Of a stretch of DNA of 64,000 nucleotides, positions 14,920 through 23,971 are shown in pieces. This DNA comes from JAGXFP01 sp039714535. GTDB lineage: Bacteria; Desulfobacterota; Desulfobulbia; Desulfobulbales; JAGXFP01. The position numbers and the translations under genes are program-made. Location: NCBI GenBank assembly GCA_039714535.1, contig JBDLJC010000004.1, positions 1 through 64,000 on the forward strand, given 5' to 3'. Each line of letters starts with the position of its first letter. Position 1 is the first letter of the stretch. The notes below the pieces were generated by a model, which was not told the origin of the DNA, did no database searches, and saw nothing but the letters and a program-made list of their open reading frames with translations.

Positions 14920-16572
14920 TTATGAATCAAGCTCTTGGGGATCCGCTAAAGACAATAATGCCGTCCGCAGATTGACTTTTTTATTTGCTATACCGCTTTT
15001 CTTCCTGATGTGCTTCCGATGATTGCTGATCGTTTCCAGCGAAAGATTCATGCTCTCGGCGATATCTTTAGAGGTCATCCCGTCCTTGATCATATTGGCC
15101 ACCCGAATCTCAGTCGGAGTGTAGTTAAACTGATGAAGCGAGAGGCGATGCAAAAACGGGGACATAATATTGTTAAGATTTGTTTCAATGGTGCCCAGGT
15201 AGACCTCCTGCTCGCTAGTCATTTTACTTTTTTTCAGCTTCTCCAGATGGGGAGCAATAAGCATCTTGACATTGGCGAGCATCTGCTCTTCAAGCTCCTT
15301 TTTGTCCTGCGTCCTCTTTCTCAAGAGGACCGTCAGAGCAACATTGACCTGTTCGAGATTTTCGGTTTTCAGAGCCAGCTGTTGAGTGCGGCTTTCAACC
15401 AACTCCTCCATGTGTTCCGCAGCCGCAAGCAAACGCAGCTCTGCCTCCTTCTGCTTCGTTATATCGGTGTGGGTCCCCATAAAACGGAGAGGATCTCCGT
15501 GTTCGTCTCTCTCCACCACCTGCCCCCTGGCCAGGATCCAACGCCACTCCCCCTCTTTGGTCCGCAGCCGGAACTCTGCTATATATCGCTTTGTCTCGCC
15601 CTGAAAATGTTCTTTAATCTGGGCCAGCGTCCTTTCTCGGTCTTCCGGATGCAGAAGATCTATAAATTTGATATTTTCCTGTTTCAGTTCGTCAAGGGTG
15701 TATCCCACAAGCCTGGCCCAGTTTTCACCGTAGACGGATTCCCCGGTCACCACATTGCGGTCCCACACCCCATCCGATGAGATATCCATGGCCAGATGCA
15801 GCCGCTCCTCACTCTTCTGCAAATGCTGCATAACCGCGTTGTATTCCGTCAGGTCTCTCATGGAGAGGACAACGGCTGAGACCCTGCCATCGGATTCAAC
15901 AACCGGCGAGTACGAAAAGTGGTAAAATCGGGAGCCACCATCCTGTCTGGCAAATGAATCCTGATGCTGGCTTTTGGCGCCGCTGAAACAATCAGTAAAC
16001 GCCTTTTTCATTGTCCGATTATACAGATCCTTTCCGAAGATGTCGGAAAGCGACACGCTATGGATTTCCCCCGGATCGCACTGCATTACGCGTTCAAAGG
16101 AGCCGTTGATAAACAAAATTTTGCGCCCGGGACTGATTAAGGATACCAGATCGGTGCTCACGGCCAAGACCTCTTCCTGTACCCGCAATAATCGCTCATG
16201 CCTTTTTTTCTCGAAACAATTGCCGATTCGAACCAAAAGTTTTTTGCTGTCAAACGGTTTCAAAAGATAATCGTCGGCACCGTGCCGTAATGCTTCAATA
16301 TAGGTCAACACATCGGCATGACCGGTAATAATGATCACACCGACATGAGGCTGTTCGGCCTTAAACCTATTGAGAAGTTCAAGACCATCAATATCAGGAA
16401 GAACCATATCCAGGATGATAATACCAAAATATTGCTCCCGGAATTTCGCGAGCGCCTCCTCGCCATCCGCCGCCATTGTAACCGCATACCCCTCTGGCTC
16501 TATAATCTCTTTGAGTCCTTTGCGGATCACCTCATCATCATCAACCAATAAAACCAGATTATTATTCCTCAT
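14920..16572 (-). CDS. Response regulator with REC, two PAS domains and LuxR-type HTH
   Basis: Signal-transduction protein of about 550 residues. The N-terminal REC domain (about residues 5-120) has the acidic pair LVDDDEV, the phosphoacceptor in IIILDMVLPDIDG, the T of IIITGHAD and the K of YLLKPFD. A PAS domain covers about 130-260 and a second, with a PAC tail (WILARGQVVERDEHGDPLRF), about 265-390. A coiled coil (about 390-450) precedes a LuxR-type HTH (YTPTEIRVANMIKDGMTSKD, then SLETISNHRKHIRKK). Upstream frame extends to 16611, but the second of two ATGs beside the GGAGG at 16572 has the better spacing. It has no kinase domain, and no cognate kinase is adjacent except the degenerate ATPase-like gene at 17241. 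Confidence 0.85.
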   Translation of the reverse strand: MRNNNLVLLVDDDEVIRKGLKEIIEPEGYAVTMAADGEEALAKFREQYFGIIILDMVLPDIDGLELLNRFKAEQPHVGVIIITGHADVLTYIEALRHGADDYLLKPFDSKKLLVRIGNCFEKKRHERLLRVQEEVLAVSTDLVSLISPGRKILFINGSFERVMQCDPGEIHSVSLSDIFGKDLYNRTMKKAFTDCFSGAKSQHQDSFARQDGGSRFYHFSYSPVVESDGRVSAVVLSMRDLTEYNAVMQHLQKSEERLHLAMDISSDGVWDRNVVTGESVYGENWARLVGYTLDELKQENIKFIDLLHPEDRERTLAQIKEHFQGETKRYIAEFRLRTKEGEWRWILARGQVVERDEHGDPLRFMGTHTDITKQKEAELRLLAAAEHMEELVESRTQQLALKTENLEQVNVALTVLLRKRTQDKKELEEQMLANVKMLIAPHLEKLKKSKMTSEQEVYLGTIETNLNNIMSPFLHRLSLHQFNYTPTEIRVANMIKDGMTSKDIAESMNLSLETISNHRKHIRKKSGIANKKVNLRTALLSLADPQELDS

Positions 16573-17240
16573 CATTCCTCCTCGACTCTCTTCTCCCTGC
16601 ACAAAAAACAAACTGCAGAAATCTATATATCGAAGTTTTAAAACTCATACCGCTTGGATAATTTTTTCGCCCACCCTGCCCTTTATATCTTATAGGGCTC
16701 TAGCTCGGGAATAACATTGCCGACGGCTGGTAATCAATTCGGCGGACAGGAACATTCTGTCTTCTGTGTCTCAGGTGTCGGTTATCACTCACAATATCAG
16801 AAGCATTAGCTCTTTATCCAGTCTTACTTCAAAAAAAATTGCCGGATGCGAAAATTAAGAGACCAGTTTTGGATCGGTATAGTCAATTTCTTGTTGGCAT
16901 TCTTTATACCAAAATAGGGCAGTTTGAACAGGCTACTCCGATTGGGGGAAGTGTTTGGAATTGGTCAGTTTCCATGCCGCTTAATGACCATTAATCCCCC
17001 CTTGTGCCAGAAATCTGCAACTATTATATAAAGTGCGTAAGCGAGTACGTACTGGTTCAAAAGAGGTCGCCGCTTCACAACCGCAGCCCTGAAGCAGAGC
17101 AAATTTCAACCTCTATTATCATAAGCACGAAGCACTATGCTGATTCAGTATCTGTTTTTTTAAGGAAACAACAATCCCAGCCGGAAAAGCAGTTCTTCCG
17201 TTCACGCAGACACATAACCACCACCGGAGGAAAAGACAAT
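16573..17240. other. Divergent intergenic region, no gene seen
   Basis: About 670 mostly AT-rich bases between two divergent regulatory genes. An open frame runs through from 17004 but lacks a ribosome-binding site until 17241. No RNA gene or repeat was recognised. Confidence 0.4.
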
Positions 17241-17810
17241 ATGACAACCACCATCAGGCATTGTCGCAAACAGAGACGAAAGCCATCATCCACCCAACAG
17301 CCGAGAACCCGCGAAAACGGAAGATCAAAAAGAGTCATTTTCGACCTCTGGGAGTTGATTGCCAAGTTCGAGAAGAGAATCAGTATTCGTGCTTTGCAAA
17401 ACGGCTTTTTCTACGATGTCTCAATGGACCAGGCTTCCCCTCGTTTTTGCTGGGGACATCCGAGAATTCTCAGTGACATGATTGGTGCTTTGGCTGACCA
17501 CCTTTTTCTTCATATCCTAAAAGGAAGCCTTGTTGTTATCCAGTTGCAAACGGTCCCCTTGGATAAACCAGGGAAATTCATCTTGAAATTTCTGATTATG
17601 GACAATAGCCTTCACCTTTCCAGTGAATCACTGGAGCCTATTTTTAGCCGATTTACGAAAACAGTCCTCTCTATATCCAATGACCCCACACAGGGAAGAC
17701 ACTGGGTCTGTCGGCTGGCCCCTCCACTGGTCGGCAAATTGTCCATTCAGAACTTCCCTGGTTGGGGGAACAGGTACACAATAGAAACAGAACTGACCAC
17801 CGCCAAATAG
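17241..17810 (+). CDS. Degenerate histidine-kinase-like ATPase domain protein
   Basis: A 189-residue soluble protein. Its C-terminal 130 residues keep the outline of a histidine kinase ATPase domain: HPRILSDMIGALADHLFLHI at the N-box position, LIMDNSLHLSSESLEPIFSR matching the G1/F-box region, and a closing GNRYTIETEL. The N-box asparagine and the G1 glycines are not preserved, so nucleotide binding is doubtful. There is no dimerisation domain or phosphoacceptor histidine. The N-terminus is basic (TTTIRHCRKQRRKPSS). The ATG at 17241 follows GGAGG at about ten bases. It may be a decayed kinase or an anti-sigma-like regulator, and may relate to the divergent REC-PAS-LuxR gene. Confidence 0.5.
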   Translation: MTTTIRHCRKQRRKPSSTQQPRTRENGRSKRVIFDLWELIAKFEKRISIRALQNGFFYDVSMDQASPRFCWGHPRILSDMIGALADHLFLHILKGSLVVIQLQTVPLDKPGKFILKFLIMDNSLHLSSESLEPIFSRFTKTVLSISNDPTQGRHWVCRLAPPLVGKLSIQNFPGWGNRYTIETELTTAK

Positions 17811-18080
17811 TTCGCCTGGGATTAAAAAAAAGGTGCGCCCCTACCTGCTACCGGAAAGAAAAACTCCCAATTGTGTGGAATACTCCTGTTGCAGAAAAGA
17901 AGATTATTTTATACGAAAAGGGCCCCACACAAAGAGAGGTTCCCAAACGAATTGAGCCGAAAACCAACACATGAGAAGAACCATGGCTGAAAAACAACCA
18001 GAGATCGGCGAAAACCACCTCGTATGACTATTGACAGGGGGATGCAGAAAAATGAATGAAGCACAGTAGAACAAAAAGAA

Positions 18081-18120
18081 AACGGCCTGTCCGCAAAGAG
18101 TTGCTCACAGACAGGCCGTT
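18081..18120 (-). terminator. Intrinsic terminator after the dockerin protein gene
   Basis: AACGGCCTGTC (18081-18091) and GACAGGCCGTT (18110-18120) form an 11-bp stem, and a nested GCAA/TTGC can pair in the loop. Read on the minus strand it is followed by TTCTTTTTGTTC, placing it about 60 bases beyond the stop of the gene at 18183. Confidence 0.82.
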
Positions 18121-18182
18121 CCTGAAGAGGGAATATCTCCCCGGGTCAGGTTCCAGAAGATTATCCCTCAAGAGCGTAGAAA

Positions 18183-21011
18183 TTAGAAATTTCTAAAGTA
18201 TTTGTCCCAAATATTGGAGTCTACTTTTGTTACACATGTGTCCCCACTCAGATCTGCACTTTCAAGATAACCCGTTTCACCAACACAGGTGCCTAAGGCA
18301 CTTTCCAGAATTGCCAGGTCCTGCAAATCGAGGTCACCGTCCCCATCCAGATCGCCGACAATAGACGGTTGCAGGGGTAAAACCTCAACAATGCAGCTGT
18401 CCGTATGCTGCAGACCGCTGAAGTCCGTAATTATCAGTTCAAATACAAGAGTCGCCGACTCCAAGATATCAGCAGGGGTTTCGAACTCGGGCAGCAGAGT
18501 TGTTGGATCGGAGAGTGTTACCGGCATACCCGTTTTCTGTGACCACTGGATCGTGGCAATGCCGTCATCCTCATCATAAGAGAGAGAACCATCCAGAGTC
18601 ACGATATCCCCGACAAGAACGCTCTGGTCCACTCCCGCATCCGCCACTGGAGGTGTGTTCACCCAGGAAACATTGATAATAACAGTGTCCTTGGTATAGA
18701 GCCCACCAAAATCAGTGACCGTCACTTCATAGGTCATGCTTGCTCCTGCCAGGCCGACATCCGGAGCGCTAAAACTCGGCTTCATAGCTGTGCTATCGGA
18801 AAGCCTCATTTCAGGACCGGAAAGCTGGATCCATGAGTAGGAAGCAATTCCGTTATCACTATCCGTTGATCCGGAGGCGTCCAGAGTGACCAGGTCACCC
18901 TCGAAGGCTGTCTGGTCATCACCGGCAACGGCAACCGGGGGCTCGTTCACCCAGACAACGTTGACACTGGAAACATCGGTTGCTTCAAGACCTTTGGCGT
19001 CAGTCACCGTAAGCTGGAAAGTCAGAGTCACACTGTCCATTCCAATATCAATGGCTGCAAACTGGGGATGAATGGCAGCAGGATCAGAGAGGCTGACGAT
19101 AGGCCCGTCCAGCTGAGTCCATAAAACGGTCAATAACTCATCGTCAACATCATAGGAGTTTGTCGCATCAAGGGCGACGGTCTCCCCTTCGTTTACAACC
19201 TGATCAGGGCCGGCATTGGCGACGGGAGGATCATTGACCGGTAGGACAGTGATGGTTACGACCGCACTGTTTGAAACATCTTTGCCATCGCTAACGGAAT
19301 AGAGGAAAGAATCTTGCCCGGTCACATCAGGATCAGGCATGTAGCGGAATTCACCAGTGGTCATATTAAGCAGTTCCACCAGTCCAGCAGCAGGCGCGCT
19401 CAGAATTGTGTAAGTCAAGGTATCGCCGTCGGCATCAATTCCGGCAAGGGTGTCATTGACCGTGCCATCTTCTCCAACCGAGGTCTCGATAGCGGAAGCA
19501 AACGGCGCCTGATTGATGATGACGACGGGATCCGTCGCAGAACTGGTTGTTGTGCTGTCAGGTTCCGTTGCGACTGGATCGGTAACTACAGATTCTGTCG
19601 CGGCTGGGTCGGTAACTACAGGTTCTGTCGCGGCTGGGTCGGCAACTACAGGTTCTGTTGCAGAAGTATAAACCGCTGTGACCATGAACCCATTTTCCCC
19701 TTCGGCCAAGGCCACGGGGCAGGTGATCTCACGCGCAGTGGGGTCAAAAGTTTCACAGAGAGCCACACCATTATGAGAAACCTTGAAAGAGGCAACTAGC
19801 TCTTCCGACACAGGTGCGGACCATGACAGGGTGATATTTTTGACCGTATTGGTCACCTGCGGAATGACATCAACCACACAGCTGTCCGTATGCTGCAGAC
19901 CAGCCAGATCTGTAACAGTCAGCTCAAAAGTCAGGTTCAGGGCGGCTGTCATATCGACAGGCACAGTAAATGAAGGCTGCATGGTGGCCGGGTCGGAGAG
20001 ATTGACCTGGGTTCCTGCCGTCTGAACCCACAGGACAGAGGCAATACCATCATCCGTATCATAGGACCCGCTTCCATCAAGAGTAACCGTGGCCCCGGCA
20101 AAGATGCTCTGGTCTGCTCCCGCGTCAGCCGTGGGCGCAATGTTCATCCACAGGACGTTGATGGCCACCGTGTCCCGGGCCTGCAGACCTCCTTGGTCAG
20201 TCACAGTCAGTTCATAGGTAAGGACAGCACCGTCTACTCCCACATCCGGGGTCATTACGGTCGGCTGCACGGTGCCGCTGTCGGAAAGGACTGCGGTTGG
20301 GCCGCTTAACTGGGTCCAGGAGTACGATACAATACCATCATCAATATCAGCTGACCCAGCTGCATTCAGGACGGTGTTTTGACCTTCGGAGATCGACTGG
20401 TCCGGCCCTGCATCGGCGGCAGGAGGGTCGTTAACAGGCTTGATGGTTATACTGACTGCGGCGGAGGCGGAATCCACGCTCCCGTCATTTGCCAGGTAAG
20501 TAAACGCGTCCGTGCCCGAAACATCCTTATCGGGCGTATAATGATACTCCCCGCTCAGAGGATCGGTTAACACGAGCACCCCGGACGTTGGACCGGTCAC
20601 GATCACATAATTCAATGGATCATTTTCCGGGTCACTTGCACTGAGGAAAGAAGCGACCGTTCCGTCCTCGTCCAGGGTCACTGCCAAGTCCTGGGCGGCA
20701 GGTGGGGTATTGACGGGGGAGGGGATCACTTCTCCGCCACCCTCATAAACAGCGGCCACCGTAAAGACGCTGTTTCCCTCAAGCATTGCCGGGCAGGTTA
20801 TCGCCCGGGCAGCAGGATCAAGCGTTTCACAGAGCAGTAAACCGTCCTGATACAGCTGATAGGCCGAGACAGGATCTCCCGAAGAGGGATGGTCCCAGCT
20901 AATGGTTACGTTTTGGGCGGCCCCAGCTGAGCCTACAAGACCAAGCAGGGCGATAAGCAGAAAGAAGATGAGTGTTTTGGGTGAACGGTGAGAAAAAATT
21001 GTACCTGACAT
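18183..21011 (-). CDS. Large exported multi-domain protein with PKD-like repeats and C-terminal dockerin
   Basis: A 942-residue secreted or surface protein. The signal peptide (TLIFFLLIALLGLVGSAGAA) is followed by a module repeated twice: a fibronectin-III-like unit (NVTISWDHPSSGDPVSAYQL; second copy NITLSWSAPVSEELVASF), a cadherin-like unit (about 100 residues, ending VSITIKPVNDPPAADAGPDQ) and three PKD/REJ-like units each starting with a form of PPVADAGVDQSVLVGDIVTL. A 10-residue tandem repeat (ATEPVVTDPA type) links the two halves. The C-terminus is a type I dockerin with two calcium loops (DLDGDGDLDLQDL and DLSGDTCVTKVDS). An upstream in-frame ATG exists, but 21011 has GGAGG at proper distance. 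A partner cohesin-like protein occurs at 59679. Likely adhesive or structural. Confidence 0.85.
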   Translation of the reverse strand: MSGTIFSHRSPKTLIFFLLIALLGLVGSAGAAQNVTISWDHPSSGDPVSAYQLYQDGLLLCETLDPAARAITCPAMLEGNSVFTVAAVYEGGGEVIPSPVNTPPAAQDLAVTLDEDGTVASFLSASDPENDPLNYVIVTGPTSGVLVLTDPLSGEYHYTPDKDVSGTDAFTYLANDGSVDSASAAVSITIKPVNDPPAADAGPDQSISEGQNTVLNAAGSADIDDGIVSYSWTQLSGPTAVLSDSGTVQPTVMTPDVGVDGAVLTYELTVTDQGGLQARDTVAINVLWMNIAPTADAGADQSIFAGATVTLDGSGSYDTDDGIASVLWVQTAGTQVNLSDPATMQPSFTVPVDMTAALNLTFELTVTDLAGLQHTDSCVVDVIPQVTNTVKNITLSWSAPVSEELVASFKVSHNGVALCETFDPTAREITCPVALAEGENGFMVTAVYTSATEPVVADPAATEPVVTDPAATESVVTDPVATEPDSTTTSSATDPVVIINQAPFASAIETSVGEDGTVNDTLAGIDADGDTLTYTILSAPAAGLVELLNMTTGEFRYMPDPDVTGQDSFLYSVSDGKDVSNSAVVTITVLPVNDPPVANAGPDQVVNEGETVALDATNSYDVDDELLTVLWTQLDGPIVSLSDPAAIHPQFAAIDIGMDSVTLTFQLTVTDAKGLEATDVSSVNVVWVNEPPVAVAGDDQTAFEGDLVTLDASGSTDSDNGIASYSWIQLSGPEMRLSDSTAMKPSFSAPDVGLAGASMTYEVTVTDFGGLYTKDTVIINVSWVNTPPVADAGVDQSVLVGDIVTLDGSLSYDEDDGIATIQWSQKTGMPVTLSDPTTLLPEFETPADILESATLVFELIITDFSGLQHTDSCIVEVLPLQPSIVGDLDGDGDLDLQDLAILESALGTCVGETGYLESADLSGDTCVTKVDSNIWDKYFRNF
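19561..19664. repeat. 30-bp tandem repeat inside the dockerin protein gene
   Basis: About 3.5 copies of a 30-bp unit beginning GGTTCTGTCGCGGCTGGGTC lie at 19561-19590, 19591-19620, 19621-19650 and 19651-19664. They encode the 10-residue linker repeat of the product. Being in frame, copy-number change would lengthen or shorten the linker without breaking the gene. Confidence 0.85.
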
Positions 21012-22188
21012 GTCGGAACCTCCGGACAAAAAATTGAACAATACCGAAGGCTGAAATAACCATTCGGCAACCCCGCCACCGTATCTCCTCACCAGGAGAC
21101 TTAGGCCGGTAGTTTTGCGTCCTCACTTTTCAGTTGAGTTTGCCTTTATCTTTGACTACCTATTGTCTCTGACTACTTTTACTCTTGACTTCATGTCCCG
21201 CAAAGCACATGCCAAAGCATGGGGAGCGTCTGCCCCCCACACCACTCTCAGGCAATCAAATCCCAGACTCTTTTTTCCTCCTCTATAAAAAACTCTTTTT
21301 CTGGAAACCGCGAAATTACGGCACCCGGAAAGGCGGGAGCAAGACAAAAAAATCCATCAAAATCCTTACAAGACAAACCTTTCAAAGAAAAATTTGATCT
21401 CCTAAGCCCCTGTCTCGGAAGACGAGGGAACGCAGAAAAATATTTAAGAGAGGTAGACATAAAAGTGTAAGAAAATTTAGGGGGGGAAATGACCAGAAGT
21501 ATGAGAAAAGTTAAATAATCATCGACTATGGAAGTCTAAAAATATTAAGTATTGCTATGGGCCATCACAAAACCCAACATATTGCGATGGGTACACTACT
21601 CGAAACAAAAACACTGGTCAAGAAATAAACCAAAAAAACCCCATTTTTTTACCATTTTCTTTTTTAGCCGTTTCTCCGCAGCTAAAAATATTACTGCTGG
21701 CGGCGGCGCAAACACACCCAGAGCAGCCTTTTCCAACCAATCCCTTAAATCATGCCAGCCATTATATTCAATGGCAGGCCACCGGTAAAAACCTGGAAAA
21801 ACTTCGCCAAGCAAGTGAGCTGGTGTCTGTCCATCAATTATTATTTCAGTTCTTGACGTCGAGAGTGATAAAAAAGCACATTTATAGACAGATGCAAACT
21901 GAGGACATTTCTTTCTGCGACAGGCGCTCGACTACCAGTCGCCGGTGCACACAACCCAAGCCCACCTGAATCTCCAACTTTCTCCTCCGGTATTGGTCAT
22001 AAACATTAACCATCTCCTAACCTTTTTTTACCTGTTGATAAACTGTATTTTCCCATCCATCATGGATAGAAAGAAGTTCAAAGTACATTTTGACAAACTA
22101 CAAGAGCAAGCCCTCTCTACCCCATTTTCTTGTTAGCGGCGCGGCCTGCATCGAGAATGGGCAAGATATTCATGATAGGAGGAAAAAA
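21012..22188. other. 1.2-kb intergenic region before the exopolysaccharide locus
   Basis: The stretch is AT-rich, particularly 21450-22080, and contains only short open frames without ribosome-binding sites or recognisable products. It separates the divergent dockerin-protein gene from the LuxR regulator that opens the exopolysaccharide locus and must hold both promoters. I saw no IS ends, tRNA or clear promoter pair. Confidence 0.4.
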
Positions 22189-22914
22189 ATGACCGAGTTG
22201 CAAATGTACAAAGAGGAGTACATGGAGAGTGAAAAAAAGACCCGAATCCATATTGTCGGCACACTTCAACTCCAGAACGAACTGTTCTCGCAAGCTCTTG
22301 CAAACGCGACGGGACTTCCCTGCACCTGTACGTCCCATGAACACCTGCCTTATCTGGTGGAAGAGACCAGCGTTAATAATTGTGTCATTCTTTGGGACTG
22401 CGTTGACGCGGAACAGGAAACCATATGGAATAAGATCGACTCAGGTCTTCCCCATGATGACTTCCAGTTCGCCCTCTTTAACGTAAGCCCTGAACAAAAA
22501 ATTGAAACCCAGGCGGTCAAACGTGGTATCCGGGGAATTTTTTACCGGATGGACTCTCTGTCCGCATACAAGAAAGGAATCCAGGCAATTTTAAAAGGGC
22601 AACTCTGGGTCTCCCGGGGGATTCTGGAGAAATGTCTCGCGGAGACCGGAAAGTTCAACGAGGTGCTGGATGGAAAACAGATTCTGCTGACTTTCCGGGA
22701 GCGAGAGGTCCTCTTCATGATTGCGGCGGGTCTCAGCAAAGATGATATTGCCTACGATCTCGGCATCAGCCCCCATACCGTCAAGACCCACACCCACAAT
22801 ATCTACCAGAAAATCAATGTGACAAGCCGCATCAAAGCTGCGCTCTGGGCAACACGGAACCTCAAATACCCGAAAAAGGTATACCTGGAAACGAAAGGAA
22901 AGGATATTGGCTGA
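22189..22914 (+). CDS. LuxR/CsgD-type transcriptional regulator
   Basis: A 241-residue regulator opening the exopolysaccharide locus. The N-terminal 130 residues look like a degenerate receiver-type domain (RIHIVGTLQLQNELFSQAL and NCVILWDCVDAEQE) without a convincing phosphoacceptor aspartate pocket. The C-terminal LuxR helix-turn-helix is clear: LLTFREREVLFMIAAGLSKD, then DIAYDLGISPHTVKTHTHNI and KINVTSRIKAALWA. This layout is that of CsgD-like biofilm regulators. The ATG at 22189 has AGGAGG upstream. It lies 240 bases before the export gene and is a good candidate for its regulator. Confidence 0.85.
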   Translation: MTELQMYKEEYMESEKKTRIHIVGTLQLQNELFSQALANATGLPCTCTSHEHLPYLVEETSVNNCVILWDCVDAEQETIWNKIDSGLPHDDFQFALFNVSPEQKIETQAVKRGIRGIFYRMDSLSAYKKGIQAILKGQLWVSRGILEKCLAETGKFNEVLDGKQILLTFREREVLFMIAAGLSKDDIAYDLGISPHTVKTHTHNIYQKINVTSRIKAALWATRNLKYPKKVYLETKGKDIG

Positions 22915-23157
22915 CCGACCTCTCTGCCGGTGACACTCGTAGGATTACACATCTCCGGCAGGGCTATTCTGATCTCTTTTGCATTACTGCCAATACGCGG
23001 CGGAAAAGCGTAGAACAAAAAGCACAGTCCAACACCAGAAATGTTCTTACACCTTTTGGGGGAAAATAATCTAAGTAGTACACCAAATATACAGCTGAAT
23101 GGCGATTGATATCACTTGTCAGAATTTGATGTGATACAGGTAAAGGAGGAACAGCAA

Positions 23158-23925
23158 ATGACCACCAAACATCATGTCCTCATCATGAAAAGGGCTCAGG
23201 CCTGTGCGACGCTTTTCTTGCGCTTAGCACTACCGCTTACCTTCCTGCTACAGGCAGCCGCATGTGCATCCACCACCGCCGAATATAACGAGAAGCTGAC
23301 CTCATCACTCACGGAACAGAGGGTAGTCCTACGACCAGGGGACGAAATAGAACTCAAATTCCCCTACTGGCAAGAACTCAATGACACCCAGGTTATCAGA
23401 CCAGACGGTTTTATCACCCTCCAGCTCATTGATTCGGTCCAGACCAGGGGCCTTACTCCTGAGGAACTGGACGAGAAACTGACTAAGCTCTATGAATCGA
23501 AAATCAAGGACCCGGTCATTTCCGTAGTGGTCCGCTCTCTGGTTGACCAGAGGATCTATGTCGGCGGTGAAGTCAATAAACCCGGCCTCCTGACCCTTCA
23601 GGGAGAAGTTGATGTCCTCCAGGCAGTAATCAACGCGGGCGGCTTTAAAGAAACGGCCAAAACTGGCCATGTCATCGTCATCCGCAAGGACAAAGAGGGC
23701 AAGGCCATCCCATATGACGCCAATCTCTCCAGGGCCATATACGACGCAGACATGAAAGAGACTTTTCTCCTGCAGCCCAATGACGTGGTTTATGTTCCCA
23801 AAACCGCTATCGCCAACATGAACAAGTTTGTGCAGCAGTATATCGCTGATCTGTTCCTGTTCAACGGCTGGGGGGTGGGTTTACACTATGACCTGGACGA
23901 CGCCACCAGAATAAACATAAATTGA
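23158..23925 (+). CDS. Polysaccharide export lipoprotein (Wza/KpsD-like)
   Basis: Outer-membrane exopolysaccharide export protein. The N-terminus has a signal sequence (LALPLTFLLQAAAC) with a lipoprotein-type cysteine. The Poly_export domain follows (residues about 50-140; LRPGDEIELKFPYWQELNDT, IRPDGFITLQLIDSVQTRG) and then a SLBB domain (IYVGGEVNKPGLLTLQGEVD). At 255 residues it is shorter than Wza (379), lacking the C-terminal amphipathic helix part of E. coli Wza, like many homologues in exosortase-linked loci. The ATG at 23158 has an AGGAGG site. First structural gene of the locus. Confidence 0.9.
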   Translation: MTTKHHVLIMKRAQACATLFLRLALPLTFLLQAAACASTTAEYNEKLTSSLTEQRVVLRPGDEIELKFPYWQELNDTQVIRPDGFITLQLIDSVQTRGLTPEELDEKLTKLYESKIKDPVISVVVRSLVDQRIYVGGEVNKPGLLTLQGEVDVLQAVINAGGFKETAKTGHVIVIRKDKEGKAIPYDANLSRAIYDADMKETFLLQPNDVVYVPKTAIANMNKFVQQYIADLFLFNGWGVGLHYDLDDATRININ

Positions 23926-23971
23926 CAATCGCCGGCAGGCTTTCTTTTAAACTTAGTGCAAGAAAGAGGAA

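Noticed and set aside
17762..17974. 70-codon frame downstream of the ATPase-like gene
   Set aside because: Starts inside that gene, has no ribosome-binding site and no recognisable features.
21552..21788. 78-codon frame in the 1.2-kb spacer
   Set aside because: AT-rich, no ribosome-binding site, and an opposite-strand frame of equal length covers it; looks like chance.
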